Positions 17,528 through 26,868 of a DNA stretch of 59,536 nucleotides are shown here, piece after piece. This DNA is from Novosphingobium acidiphilum DSM 19966. GTDB lineage: Bacteria; Pseudomonadota; Alphaproteobacteria; Sphingomonadales; Sphingomonadaceae. The translations under genes and the position numbers were made by a program. The DNA lies in NCBI RefSeq assembly GCF_000429005.1, contig NZ_AUBA01000020.1:1-59536 (forward strand). Reading direction: 5' to 3'. Under the pieces are notes generated by a model that was not told the origin of the DNA, made no database searches, and saw only the letters and a list, made by a program, of their open reading frames with translations. The stretch's first letter is position 1. Each line of letters begins with the position of its first letter.

Positions 17528-18001
17528 GTGCTGCGCATCCCTGCGCCTATCCATCGCTTTGTGCTGCGCATGGTGCAGCCGGTCCGGCTGCGCCTGTGGG
17601 GCCTGCTGGCCCGCCAAGTCGAAGGGATCATGGTGCTGGGTTTTGCCGACGATGGACGGCTGGTGCTGGTGCGCCATTCGTACCATCTGCCCGACCAGTG
17701 GCTGGTGCCCGGTGGAGGCCGCCATCCGCATGAAGACATCCTGACCGCAGCGCGGCGCGAACTGGCCGAAGAGGTGGGCTGCACGTTGCACGATCCGGTG
17801 CATCTGGGCCGGATCGTGCGCGCCATGCCGCAAGGCTGGACCAACCGGATCGAGGTTGTCAGCGGGCGCATCACCGGCACGCCGATCGCCGATGGCCGCG
17901 AAATCATTGCCGCAGCGCTGCACGATCCTGCGGCCTTGCCCGCGCAGACCCACGCCAGCGTGCGCGAATATCTTGCGCTGCGGGCAGGCTTAGAACGGTA
18001 A
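17528..18001 (+). CDS. NUDIX hydrolase
   Basis: A 157-residue protein with a complete Nudix box, G-x5-E-x7-REL-x-EE-x-G-C (GGGRHPHEDILTAARRELAEEVGC, split here across residues 60-83). It should hydrolyse a nucleoside diphosphate linked to another moiety, using Mg2+; the substrate is not predictable. The GTG at 17528 matches the IPAPIHRFVLRMVQPVR N-terminus that I remember from sphingomonad homologues; ATG 17570 is the alternative. It lies 26 nt after dps. Its last 12 nt overlap the end of the convergent dinB gene. Confidence 0.82.
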   Translation: MLRIPAPIHRFVLRMVQPVRLRLWGLLARQVEGIMVLGFADDGRLVLVRHSYHLPDQWLVPGGGRHPHEDILTAARRELAEEVGCTLHDPVHLGRIVRAMPQGWTNRIEVVSGRITGTPIADGREIIAAALHDPAALPAQTHASVREYLALRAGLER

Positions 18002-19105
18002 AGTCCCCTGCCCTTGCGCCGGGGCCTCGGCCGGTTCGGGGCCCTGTGCACCCTCAAGCGCCGACAATGTCATCCCCATCAGCGGCACCGGCTGGCGCAA
18101 CGGCAACAGCGCGTCGAGCAGATCGCGGCCGATCGCGGCAAATTCGTCCGCGCCGGCCACTGCGCCCGGCACCGACCGCGCGCGGGTCAATGTCTGGAAA
18201 TCGGCACTGCGCAGTTTCAGCGTTACGGTCCGTCCGCGCACGCCGGCCTTTTCGACACGTGCCCAGACAATTTCGACGATATTGGCCAGTGCCTCGCGCA
18301 GGGCCGGGCCCGAACCAATGTCGCTGGCAAAGGTGCGTTCGCCGCCGACCGATTTGCGCGGCCGATCGGGTTCGACCGTGCGCAGATCGATCGCGCGCGC
18401 CGCACGGTAGAGATAATCGGCCTGCGCCCCGAAATGCGCGCGCAAGATTTCCAGCGACACCGACCGCAGCTGCGCGCCCGTCTCGACACCCAGTGCCGCC
18501 ATGCGTTCGGCACCGCGCGGACCGACCCCGTGAAACCGCGCCACCGGCAACCCGCCGACAAAGTCCGCGCCATCACCCGGGCGGATCACGCACAGGCCGT
18601 CGGGCTTGTTCTGATCCGAGGCCAGCTTGGCCAGAAACTTGTTGTACGACACCCCGGCGCTGGCGGTCAGCCCGGTTTCGGCACGGATGCGCTGCCGGAT
18701 CAGTTCGGCGATGCGCGTGGCCGATCCCAGCCCGCGCTGATCGGCGGTGACATCGAGATAGGCTTCGTCCAGCGACAACGGCTCGATCAGCGGGGTATAG
18801 TCGCGAAAGATTGCGTGGATCTGCCGGCTGACCGCGCGATAAACCTCGAACCGGGGCGGTACGAACACCAGTTCGGGGCAAAGCCGCGCCGCACGCGTAG
18901 AGGGCATGGCCGACCGCACGCCGAACCGGCGCGCCTCGTAACTGGCCGCGGCGACCACGCCGCGCGCCGACGAACCGCCCACGGCCACCGGCCGCCCGCG
19001 CAAGGCAGGATCGTCGCGCTGTTCGACGCTCGCAAAAAAGGCATCCATGTCGATATGGATAATCTTGCGAAATCCCGACGTGGCAGGCTCGTGCGCGTGC
19101 TCCAT
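17990..19105 (-). CDS. dinB: DNA polymerase IV
   Basis: A 371-residue Y-family polymerase for translesion synthesis. Catalytic residues are Asp19/Asp21 in IIHIDMDAFFASVEQ and Asp113/Glu114 in SLDEAYLDVT. GVSYNKFLAKLASDQNKPDG is the palm block, followed by helix-hairpin-helix and little-finger regions. The chain ends QGTLPF, the sliding-clamp binding motif. ATG 19105 is the only good start. I did not see a convincing LexA box upstream. Length is normal. Confidence 0.96.
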   Translation of the reverse strand: MEHAHEPATSGFRKIIHIDMDAFFASVEQRDDPALRGRPVAVGGSSARGVVAAASYEARRFGVRSAMPSTRAARLCPELVFVPPRFEVYRAVSRQIHAIFRDYTPLIEPLSLDEAYLDVTADQRGLGSATRIAELIRQRIRAETGLTASAGVSYNKFLAKLASDQNKPDGLCVIRPGDGADFVGGLPVARFHGVGPRGAERMAALGVETGAQLRSVSLEILRAHFGAQADYLYRAARAIDLRTVEPDRPRKSVGGERTFASDIGSGPALREALANIVEIVWARVEKAGVRGRTVTLKLRSADFQTLTRARSVPGAVAGADEFAAIGRDLLDALLPLRQPVPLMGMTLSALEGAQGPEPAEAPAQGQGTLPF

Positions 19106-19193
19106 CGGCCGTGCTTAGCCCAAACGGGCCTGCCCGATAAGAGCGGGCAGATAAGGGGTGGGAAGCATCAACCACCCCGCCTATAGGCGCGCC

Positions 19194-20477
19194 ATGGCCA
19201 CCACACCCACCCGCGCCCGACAGGCACCCGAACCGCCAAGGCTGGCGATCGGCGCGCGCGAATTCGTGGCGATGATGGCCGCAACGATGGCGCTGCAGGC
19301 GCTGGCAGTCGATGCCATGCTGCCCGCGCTTGGCATGATTGCGCGCGATCTGGGTGTGTCGAACCCCAACCATCGCCAGCTGGTGGTGGGGGTGTTTCTG
19401 GTGGCAGCCGGCGTCGGGTCTTTGCTGCCCGGGCCATTGTCCGATCGCTATGGCCGGCGCCGTGTGCTGCTGGTGTGCTTTGCCGGCTATGTCGTGCTGT
19501 CGCTGGGCTGCGCGCTGGCGCCGGGGTTCAACACGCTGATCGTGTTGCGCGTGGCCGTGGCGCTGTGCAGCGCAGGGCTGACCGTGCTGCCCGCAGCGAT
19601 CATCCGCGATCGCCATTCGGGCGATGCCATGGCGCGCATGCAATCGACGGTGTCGATGGTATTCATGGTCGCGCCGATGGTCGCACCCACCGCGGGCCAG
19701 GCGGTGCTGCTGTTTGCCGGCTGGCGCATGATCTTTGCCATGCTGGCGGTGCTGGCCACGGCGATCGGCACCTGGGTTGCGCTGCGTCTGCCCGAAACGA
19801 TGGCGCCTGCCCATCGCCAGGCCATGCACGCGGGCCGGATCATCGGCAACATGACGCTTGCGGCCACGCATCCGCGCACGTTCGGCTATACGCTGGGCGG
19901 ATCGCTGATCTTTGGTGCGATGCTGGGCTATATCAATTCATCCGAACAGCTGGTTGCCGAACATTTCGGCGCGGGTGCCATGTTTCCGCTGCTGTTCGGC
20001 GCGACGGCGATCGTGATGTCGTTTTCCAGCTTTGCCAATTCGCGTATCGTGACCAAATTCGGCGCGCGGCGGGTGTCGCACGGGGCACTGATGGTGTTTC
20101 TCGTGTTCAGCCTGGTACAGCTGTTTCAGGCGCGCTCGTCCGGCGAAACGCTGTGGCAGTTCATGCCGGTGATCGCGCTGAACATCTGCATGCTGGGGTT
20201 CATCGGGGCCAATTTCAATTCGATCGCGATGCAGCCTTTTGCCGGCATCGCGGGTTCGGCCAGTTCGGTCCAGGCGTTCCTGCGGATGCTGATCGCGGCC
20301 AGCCTGGGGATCGTCATCGGGCAGGCGTACAACGGCACCGCGCTGCCGCTGGCGCTGGCGTTCCTGCTGTGCGGGCTGGGCGCGCTCGGCCTGGTGCTGG
20401 TCAGCGAACGCGGGCGCCTGTTCGGGGCGAAACAGCCCGAAGCGATGCATGGCCCGGGCCACCTCGATCTGCATTAG
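19194..20477 (+). CDS. Bcr/CflA-type multidrug MFS transporter
   Basis: A 427-residue MFS protein with 12 helices. DAMLPALGMIARDLGVSNPNHRQLVVGVFLVAAGVGSLLPGPLSDRYGRRRVL includes the helix-1 D-x-x-LPA and loop 2-3 motif A (GPLSDRYGRRRVL, split) of the DHA1 Bcr/CflA group. These export bicyclomycin, chloramphenicol, sulfonamides or native metabolites. ATG 19194 is preferred over 19158 because it gives the usual short cytoplasmic start. It is divergent from dinB and its end lies 2 nt from the convergent GGDEF-EAL gene. Confidence 0.85.
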   Translation: MATTPTRARQAPEPPRLAIGAREFVAMMAATMALQALAVDAMLPALGMIARDLGVSNPNHRQLVVGVFLVAAGVGSLLPGPLSDRYGRRRVLLVCFAGYVVLSLGCALAPGFNTLIVLRVAVALCSAGLTVLPAAIIRDRHSGDAMARMQSTVSMVFMVAPMVAPTAGQAVLLFAGWRMIFAMLAVLATAIGTWVALRLPETMAPAHRQAMHAGRIIGNMTLAATHPRTFGYTLGGSLIFGAMLGYINSSEQLVAEHFGAGAMFPLLFGATAIVMSFSSFANSRIVTKFGARRVSHGALMVFLVFSLVQLFQARSSGETLWQFMPVIALNICMLGFIGANFNSIAMQPFAGIAGSASSVQAFLRMLIAASLGIVIGQAYNGTALPLALAFLLCGLGALGLVLVSERGRLFGAKQPEAMHGPGHLDLH

Positions 20478-20479
20478 CA

Positions 20480-22450
20480 TCACGCCACTGCGCGCTGGAC
20501 CCCTGCCAGAAGCGCAGTCGCAGTGTCGGGCGCGCCGAAATAGAACCCCTGCATACGGGTGATGCCAAGCGCGCGCGCCGCTTCGGCCTGGGCTTCGGTC
20601 TCGATCCCCTTGATCGTGCATTCCAGCCCCAGTTGCCATGACAACGCGACGATCATCCCGGCCACGGCGCGCGCACCGGGGTCGGTCGGCAGTGCTTCGG
20701 CCAGCGCGCCATTCAGCTTGATCAGGTCGAGCGGCAGATCGCGCAATTGTGACAGGCTGGACCACCCCGCCCCGAAATCGTCGAGCGCGATCCGAAATCC
20801 CTGCGCGCGCAGGGCTTCAAGCTGGCGGGTCGCGCGGCGCGGATCATCCAGCAGCGCGCGTTCGGTCACATCCAGGATCAGGTCGGCGGGATTGCCCCCC
20901 GCACTGTGCGTGATATCTGCCAGGACCTCGGCGATGCCGTCGCGCACCACATCACGCGAACTGATATTGACCGACAGCGCGATGGCATGGTCGGCCGGCC
21001 GGCATTCCTCGATCGCCCGGCGCAACACCACGCGGGTGACTTCGCTCATCCGTCCGGTGGCGTGGGCCATGTGCATGAACAGCGCCGGTGGCTGCCACAC
21101 CCGGCCATCGGGCGACCACCGGGCAAAGGCTTCTGCCCCGATCACCTGTCCGTTGCGCTGATCGATCATCGGTTGATAGACCAGCCGCAGCCGATCCTCG
21201 AGAACGCTGTCATGAAACAGCCGGGTGATCAGCGCGCGCTGGCGCAAGGCCGCCTCGTCTTCGGGACCGAACAGCACGACCGCGCCATCGCCCTGTTGCT
21301 TGGCCTTGTAAAGTGCCGCGTCTGCGCGTTCAAGGCAGGCGCCGGTATCGGCCTGGTCGGGCCGGTACAGCCCGATCGAGCACAACACGCGCAACCTGGT
21401 GCCGTTGAACACGATCGGTTCGCGCACCCTACCCGACAGGCGGCGACACACCGCGCGCGCCTGCGTGCGGTCGAGTGCCGCATCCAGCACTATGGCAAAT
21501 TCATCACCCCCAAGCCGACCATGCGCAAGAACCGCGTCCTGCCCGCCGATGCGATCGGCTACGGCACGCAGCACCGCATCGCCCGCGGCATGGCCATACG
21601 TATCGTTGACGTGCTTGAACCCGTCGAGATCAAGCAGCGCCAGCCACACCCGCGCCGGGCCGCCCGGGGCCACTTCGTCGCGCAGGCGTTGCAAAATCGC
21701 CCGACGATTGAAACCGCCGGTCAGATCGTCGATCGTTGCCCGATCAAAATTGGCGCGCGATTCGCGGGCGGTGCGCGCCAGCTGGCGCCCCAGCCGTTGA
21801 CCGGTCAGTTCGCGCTGCACGAATTCGCGATGGTTGGTGATGATCGCGATCATCATCGTGCCGGTAAACACCAGCTGCACCAGCGTCAGCAACAGCGCAT
21901 CGACATCGCGCGATGCCAGAAAGATGGCGGTGGCCGGTATCGAAAAGGCCAGCGCAACATTCAGCGCGGTGCGCGGCGCCTGCGCCAGCGCGATCATCGC
22001 CGCAAATGCGGTAACCGCCAGCAGATATTCGACCAGCATGCGCTGTTCGACCGAGCCATACAGCGCCATCGCCATCGTCCAGGCCATGAACGCCAGCCCG
22101 AACACGCCGCCGATCGTGCTCATCTGGTCAAGCGCGCGGCGCTTTTCGGCCAGGCTTTGCGCGCCGATCCGGCTCAATTGCCAGTTTTGGCCGCGGATCC
22201 CTGCCACCGCAGCCAGTACCACCCCGAACAGTTCGATCGGCAAGGGTGCCACGCGGCAATAACTGAAATCCAGCAGGATCACGTCGAACACGACGACCAG
22301 GTACAGGATCGGTACCCGCTGCGCGATGCTGTCGACATAGGCATCGATGAACGCGGGCGAGGTCCGTTGCCGCAACGCACGGCGCAGCCGCCTGACCCGG
22401 CGGCCGGCTTGCCCCAAGGCATGCGCAACTGTGTCTTGAGCACGGACCAT
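20480..22450 (-). CDS. GGDEF-EAL cyclic-di-GMP protein with membrane sensor
   Basis: A 656-residue protein: about six membrane helices (45-205), a GGDEF domain with intact active site GGDEF (314-318), and an EAL domain (from about 415). The catalytic EAL motif reads EAF (440-442), keeping the Glu. Other metal/catalytic residues are present: VNIS (494-497), LDVTE (526-530), DDFGAG (557-562), KGIE and QGFYFG. The usual KID is IKLN. No RxxD inhibitory site is seen before GGDEF. It could therefore make and degrade c-di-GMP; net activity is unclear. No sensor ligand is evident. Confidence 0.9.
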   Translation of the reverse strand: MVRAQDTVAHALGQAGRRVRRLRRALRQRTSPAFIDAYVDSIAQRVPILYLVVVFDVILLDFSYCRVAPLPIELFGVVLAAVAGIRGQNWQLSRIGAQSLAEKRRALDQMSTIGGVFGLAFMAWTMAMALYGSVEQRMLVEYLLAVTAFAAMIALAQAPRTALNVALAFSIPATAIFLASRDVDALLLTLVQLVFTGTMMIAIITNHREFVQRELTGQRLGRQLARTARESRANFDRATIDDLTGGFNRRAILQRLRDEVAPGGPARVWLALLDLDGFKHVNDTYGHAAGDAVLRAVADRIGGQDAVLAHGRLGGDEFAIVLDAALDRTQARAVCRRLSGRVREPIVFNGTRLRVLCSIGLYRPDQADTGACLERADAALYKAKQQGDGAVVLFGPEDEAALRQRALITRLFHDSVLEDRLRLVYQPMIDQRNGQVIGAEAFARWSPDGRVWQPPALFMHMAHATGRMSEVTRVVLRRAIEECRPADHAIALSVNISSRDVVRDGIAEVLADITHSAGGNPADLILDVTERALLDDPRRATRQLEALRAQGFRIALDDFGAGWSSLSQLRDLPLDLIKLNGALAEALPTDPGARAVAGMIVALSWQLGLECTIKGIETEAQAEAARALGITRMQGFYFGAPDTATALLAGVQRAVA

Positions 22451-22523
22451 CGGCCCGACATTAGGGTCCGGGTGTTAATTAGGGGTCAACACCGGGTCCT
22501 GACAACAACGCACTTTTTTGCGA

Positions 22524-23345
22524 TCAGGGCTGATCAGCCTGCAGCGCCGCGATCAGCGCGCGCACCTTTTTCTGCCGCCATTGCGGCAGTGGCGCGACCA
22601 GCCAATAGCCCCGCAAACCATCCTCTGGCGGCCCCAGCAACCGCACACGCCCGGTGGCAAGCCCCGCATCGCCCAGCAATCGCGGCACCCGCGCCCGGCC
22701 CAGCCCCGCGGCGGCCGCGCTGATCGCGGTGCCCGCATCGCCGACCGATATATGCACCTCGCGCACGCCATGCCCGGGTTCATCACCTGCCGGATCGCCG
22801 GGCCAGGCGATCCACGGGGCATTGTCGGGCACGTCATGCCCGGCAACGACAACCGTACCGCGCGGTCCCAGCGCGATCCCTTCCAGATCGCCCGGTCCGT
22901 CGCTCCAGCGCACGGCAAGGTCCAGATTGGCCTCTGCGAAATCGACATCGCCATTGCCGCCGATCAATGAAAACCGCAATTGCGGGCTGGTCTCGCGAAA
23001 CGCCGCCAACCGCGACGACAACCAGGCGGCAAAGAAATCCCGCGGGCAGGCAATCGTATAGACGTGGCTGGACTGGCCGGCGCGCATCGCCTGAACGCCT
23101 TCTTCAAAGCGCAGAAACCCTTCGCGGATGGCATCGAGCCCGGCCGCGGCCTCGTCGGTCAGTTCCAGACCCTTCGATGTCCGCCGGAACAGGATTACGC
23201 CCAGCAAATCTTCGAGCGCGCGAATCTGTTGCCCCACCGCCGCAGGTGTCACCGCCAGTTCGTCTGCCGCACGGGTAAACGACAGATGCCGCGCCGCCGC
23301 ATCCAGCACGCGCAAACCGTTGAGGGGCAGGTGAGTCCGCTTCAT
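22524..23345 (-). CDS. LysR-family transcriptional regulator (GcvA-like)
   Basis: A 273-residue regulator. The N-terminal winged helix-turn-helix has the GcvA-type start LPLNGLRVLDAAARHLSFTRAADELAVTPAAVGQQIRALED, followed by a periplasmic-binding-protein-like effector domain (about 90-270). LysR proteins usually control a divergently transcribed gene; here the neighbour upstream, apaG, is on the same strand, and no divergent target exists. The target is therefore unknown. Next downstream on this strand is the GGDEF-EAL gene, about 73 nt away. Confidence 0.88.
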   Translation of the reverse strand: MKRTHLPLNGLRVLDAAARHLSFTRAADELAVTPAAVGQQIRALEDLLGVILFRRTSKGLELTDEAAAGLDAIREGFLRFEEGVQAMRAGQSSHVYTIACPRDFFAAWLSSRLAAFRETSPQLRFSLIGGNGDVDFAEANLDLAVRWSDGPGDLEGIALGPRGTVVVAGHDVPDNAPWIAWPGDPAGDEPGHGVREVHISVGDAGTAISAAAAGLGRARVPRLLGDAGLATGRVRLLGPPEDGLRGYWLVAPLPQWRQKKVRALIAALQADQP

Positions 23346-23408
23346 CGCGGTGGCAATCGCGCGTCGGGCATGGTCTTGTCAATCAGCCGGCGTCGGCGGC
23401 AGCGGCGT

Positions 23409-23807
23409 TCACCCGGCTGGTGCTGAGGCGGCCAGCGGAAAAAACGGGATCGCCACTTCGAACCGCGACCCATCGTCCCGCTGCATCACGTAATGCCCCT
23501 GCATGCTGCCGTGCGCTGTGCCCAGCGGGCAGCCCGACACATAGTCGTGCGACTGGCCCGGCTGCAGCGTCGGCTGTTCACCGACCACGCCTTCGCCATC
23601 GACATAGTTGACCACGCCGCGGCCGTCGGTGATGCGCCAGTGCCGCGTCAGCAGCTGGATTTCGTCGGACGAATCGTTTTCGATCCGGATGTGATAGACC
23701 CAGAACCACTTGCCGGATTCGACGCGCGACTGTTCGGGCAGAAAATTGACCGCGACGCGCACGGTTACGCCGCCGGTCATCGCGGCATGCTGAAAAAGTT
23801 GCTTCAT
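23409..23807 (-). CDS. apaG: ApaG domain protein
   Basis: A 132-residue protein matching ApaG: VTVRVAVNFLPEQS, YHIRIENDSSDEIQLLTRHWRITDGRG, then GEQPTLQPGQSHDYVSGCPLGTAHGSMQGHYVM (quoted in parts). The fibronectin-III-like fold is often annotated as a Co2+/Mg2+ efflux factor, though the biochemical role is unsettled. ATG 23807 is preceded closely by GGGAG; ATG 23780 is a weaker alternative. It is divergent from recO. Confidence 0.9.
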   Translation of the reverse strand: MKQLFQHAAMTGGVTVRVAVNFLPEQSRVESGKWFWVYHIRIENDSSDEIQLLTRHWRITDGRGVVNYVDGEGVVGEQPTLQPGQSHDYVSGCPLGTAHGSMQGHYVMQRDDGSRFEVAIPFFPLAASAPAG

Positions 23808-23928
23808 CTCCCAAAACTAGCCCACATCGCGGCTGCGGCCAACGGTGTTTTGGCTCGGTTCGTCGAATCCGCCGGGCCTTTGCAAAGCCTGGTATCCAAT
23901 CCCGCGGCCGCAGGATATGGCGCCGGCC

Positions 23929-24549
23929 ATGCTGATCCGCGCCGATGCCCTGCTTTGTGCCACGCGCGCCCATGGCGAACACGGGGCGGTGGTGCGCCTG
24001 CTGACCGTCGAACACGGTCTGATCGCCGCCTATGTATCGGGTGCGCGCGGCCGCGAATTGCGCCCGGTGCTGATCGCGGGCAACACGGTCGCCATCGAAT
24101 TGCGCGCACGCGGCGGCACGCAGCTGCCCACCGCGCGGGTCGAGCTGATGACCAGCCGTGCACCCTGGCTGGCCGAGCCGCTGCCCGCTGCCGGGATCGG
24201 CTGGGTAACCACCCTGGCCGCGGCCACGTTGCCCGAAGGTCATCCCTATCCCGCGATCCACGCCGCATTGGGCGCTGCGCTCGATGCGATCTGCCATGCC
24301 CCTTCGGCGCGCGGCTGGGCGCGCGCGGTGGCAGGTTATGAGGCGCTGCTGTTGCGCGAAGTCGGCTACGGCACCGCGCCCGCACCGCCGCCCGACGAGG
24401 CATGGGGTGATCTGCTGGCCCGGCTCGATCGACAGGGCAAGGCGCTTGACGCGCGCCTGTTCGGCGAACGCGGCCGCATCCATGGGCAGATCATGGCGGC
24501 GCGCGGCCTGCTGATCGATCGCCTGCACCGCATTGACCAAGCAGATTGA
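23929..24549 (+). CDS. recO: DNA repair protein RecO
   Basis: A 206-residue protein with the RecO start MLIRADALLCATRAHGEHGA, the OB-fold segment LIAAYVSGARG, and a mostly helical C-terminal half (RAVAGYEALLLREVGYG). RecO loads RecA on SSB-coated DNA with RecR in gap repair. The frame is open to 23845 and an ATG at 23917 is possible, but family N-termini favour 23929. The zinc-binding cysteines of some RecO proteins are absent, and the chain is at the short end for the family. leuB's upstream open region overlaps the last nucleotides. Confidence 0.85.
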   Translation: MLIRADALLCATRAHGEHGAVVRLLTVEHGLIAAYVSGARGRELRPVLIAGNTVAIELRARGGTQLPTARVELMTSRAPWLAEPLPAAGIGWVTTLAAATLPEGHPYPAIHAALGAALDAICHAPSARGWARAVAGYEALLLREVGYGTAPAPPPDEAWGDLLARLDRQGKALDARLFGERGRIHGQIMAARGLLIDRLHRIDQAD

Positions 24550-24605
24550 GCGCGGCAAAGGGGCGGTCTTTGGCGGCGCATGCCGCAACAGGACGAGCAC
24601 AGCGG

Positions 24606-25661
24606 ATGAAAATTGCAGTCTTGCCGGGCGACGGCATCGGCCCGGACATTACCCGCGAAGCGGTGCGGGTGATCGAGGCGCTGGGCCTTGGCATCGAAAT
24701 GACCTGGGCCCCGGTGGGCGGTGCGGCCTACAAGGCGCATGGCCATCCGCTGCCCGCCGAAACGCTGGCGATTGCACGCGACAGCGATGCCATCCTGTTT
24801 GGCGCGGTAGGCGATCCCGATTGCGATGCGCTTGATCGGCATCTGCGCCCGGAACAGGCGATCCTGGGCCTGCGCAAGGCGCTGACGCTGTTTGCCAATC
24901 TGCGGCCGGCGCGGGTGTTTGCCGGGCTGGAAAGCCACTCGGCGCTGCGCCCCGAAATCGCCGGCGCGATCGACCTGGTGATCGTGCGCGAATTGAACGG
25001 CGATGTCTATTTCGGCGAAAAGGGCTTTCGCACCAACGCGATGGGCGAACGCGAAGGGTATGACGTGATGTCCTATGCCACGTCAGAGGTGCAACGCATT
25101 GCCCATATCGCGTTTCGCGCCGCACAGGGCCGTGGCCGCCGCGTGTGCTCTGTCGACAAGGCCAATGTGCTGGAAACATCGCAGCTGTGGCGCGATACGG
25201 TAATCGCGGTGGCGCGCGAATACCCCGACGTTGCGCTGGAACACATGTATGTCGACAATGCCGCGATGCAGCTGGTCAAAAACCCCGGCCATTTCGACGT
25301 GGTGCTGACCGGCAACCTGTTTGGCGATATCCTGTCCGACCAGGCCAGCATGTGCGTCGGATCGATCGGCCTGCTCGCCTCGGCCTCGCTGGGCGAGCGG
25401 CAGACCGCCTGGGGCACGTTTGGCCTGTACGAGCCGATCCATGGCTCGGCGCCCGATATTGCCGGCAAAGGCGTGGCCAATCCGATGGCCACGATCCTTT
25501 CGGCGGCGATGCTGCTGCGCCATTCGCTGGGTCTGGCCGATGCGGCCGAACGTATTGAACGCGCCGTGGCGCATGCTTTGGGTGATGGCGTCCTGTCGCG
25601 GGACCTTGGCGGCAACGCCGGGACTGCGGAAATAGGTGACGCCGTGCTCGCAAGGCTGTAG
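24606..25661 (+). CDS. leuB: 3-isopropylmalate dehydrogenase
   Basis: A 351-residue enzyme of leucine synthesis that oxidises and decarboxylates 3-isopropylmalate with NAD+. It shows KIAVLPGDGIGPDITREAVRV, the substrate loop LRKALTLFANLRPAR, VRELNGDVYFGEKG, the metal-site region NLFGDILSDQASM and the NAD block EPIHGSAPDIAGKGVANP. ATG 24606 is chosen since the upstream in-frame part (from 24546) looks non-coding. It follows recO by 56 nt. The BCAA enzyme ilvE is elsewhere in the window (32506). Confidence 0.96.
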   Translation: MKIAVLPGDGIGPDITREAVRVIEALGLGIEMTWAPVGGAAYKAHGHPLPAETLAIARDSDAILFGAVGDPDCDALDRHLRPEQAILGLRKALTLFANLRPARVFAGLESHSALRPEIAGAIDLVIVRELNGDVYFGEKGFRTNAMGEREGYDVMSYATSEVQRIAHIAFRAAQGRGRRVCSVDKANVLETSQLWRDTVIAVAREYPDVALEHMYVDNAAMQLVKNPGHFDVVLTGNLFGDILSDQASMCVGSIGLLASASLGERQTAWGTFGLYEPIHGSAPDIAGKGVANPMATILSAAMLLRHSLGLADAAERIERAVAHALGDGVLSRDLGGNAGTAEIGDAVLARL

Positions 25662-25671
25662 GCGCGCGCCC

Positions 25672-26802
25672 ATGCTACAACTTGCTGTCATCCTGCCCAC
25701 CTATAACGAGCGCAACAACATTGCGCGGATGGTCGAACGTATCGACACGGCCCTGCAGGGCTTTGTCTGGGAAGCGATCTTCGTTGACGACAACAGCCCC
25801 GACGGCACCGCCGAAGAGGCCCGCCGCATTGCGCGCGCAGATCCGCGCATCCGCGTAATCGAACGAATCGGCCGCCGTGGCCTGGCCTCTGCCGCGATCG
25901 AGGGCATGTGCGCCAGCGCTGCACCGATCGTTGCGGTGATGGACGCCGACGGACAACACGATCCGGTGTTGCTGGCCGGCATGTACGAAGCGGTGACCAG
26001 CGGCGATTATGATGTCGCCTATGCCTCGCGCTTTGCCGAAGGCGCCAGCACCGAAGCCTGGGGCCGCCCCGACCGGGTCAAGGCATCAGGCATCGCCAAT
26101 GCCATCGCGCGCAAAGTGACCGGTGTCGATCTGTCCGATCCGATGAGCGGTTTCTTCATGCTGCGCGGCGAAACTCTGCGCGCCGACGCGCACCGCCTGT
26201 CGGGCGTGGGCTTCAAGATCCTGCTCGATATCCTGGCCACGGTCGATGCACCGCTGCGGGTCAAGGAATTTCCCCTCAACTTTGCCGCCCGCATGGACGG
26301 CGAATCCAAACTGGACAGAACAGTCGTGTTCGAATTCCTGATCGGTCTTTACGACAAGTGGCTTGGCCGCGTGATCCCCACCCGCTTTGCCCTGTTCGCC
26401 ACGGTTGGTGCGCTGGGCGTGGTGGTGAACTTTGCAGTGCTGTGGCTGGTGCTGAGCGTGGGTTTCGGCGAACGGTTTGTCTATGGCCACTGGCAGGGCA
26501 GCGATCGCAATTTCATCGTCGGCAATATCTGCGCCGCGCTGGCCGCGATGACGTTCAACTTCGTGCTCAACAACGAACTGACTTATGCCGAAAAGCGGCT
26601 GCGTGGACTGGTTCCGCTGGTCAAGGGATGGGCCAAGTTCTTTCTGACCTGTTCGATCGGCATTCTGTCGCAGGTTGCCAGCACCGAAGCGCTGAAACGG
26701 CTGCACGTGGCGGATGCCCTGGCGGTGCTGGGCGGGATCGTGCTGGCATCGGTGTGGAACTTTGCACTGTCGAGCAAGTTCGTGTGGGGCAAATACGGCT
26801 GA
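25672..26802 (+). CDS. Polyprenyl-phosphate mannosyltransferase (DPM1-like) fused to GtrA domain
   Basis: A 376-residue two-domain protein. Residues 1-225 are a GT2 dolichol-phosphate mannose synthase-like domain: LAVILPTYNERNNI, IFVDDNSPDGT, VMDADGQHDP (Asp91/Asp93/Gln95) and DPMSGFFMLR. Residues 237-376 form a four-helix GtrA-like membrane domain (RFALFATVGALGVVVNF, and a second pair ending NFALSSKFVWGKYG). It would make polyprenyl-phosphate-hexose in the inner leaflet and help flip it. It lies 10 nt after leuB and faces a PMT-family protein mannosyltransferase, its plausible user. It ends in a strong terminator. Confidence 0.88.
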   Translation: MLQLAVILPTYNERNNIARMVERIDTALQGFVWEAIFVDDNSPDGTAEEARRIARADPRIRVIERIGRRGLASAAIEGMCASAAPIVAVMDADGQHDPVLLAGMYEAVTSGDYDVAYASRFAEGASTEAWGRPDRVKASGIANAIARKVTGVDLSDPMSGFFMLRGETLRADAHRLSGVGFKILLDILATVDAPLRVKEFPLNFAARMDGESKLDRTVVFEFLIGLYDKWLGRVIPTRFALFATVGALGVVVNFAVLWLVLSVGFGERFVYGHWQGSDRNFIVGNICAALAAMTFNFVLNNELTYAEKRLRGLVPLVKGWAKFFLTCSIGILSQVASTEALKRLHVADALAVLGGIVLASVWNFALSSKFVWGKYG

Positions 26803-26830
26803 ACACGCCCGCGCGGCCTGGTGATTGACG

Positions 26831-26858
26831 AAAGGGGGCCCGATCGGCCCCCTTTTTT
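26831..26858 (+). terminator. Rho-independent terminator
   Basis: GGGGGCC, a 5-nt loop (CGATC), GGCCCCC and then six T on the plus strand, preceded by AAA. It terminates the mannosyltransferase gene 28 nt after its stop. On the minus strand the hairpin is followed by only TTTC, so termination of the convergent PMT gene is weaker. Confidence 0.85.
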
Positions 26859-26868
26859 CATGCCCGTC

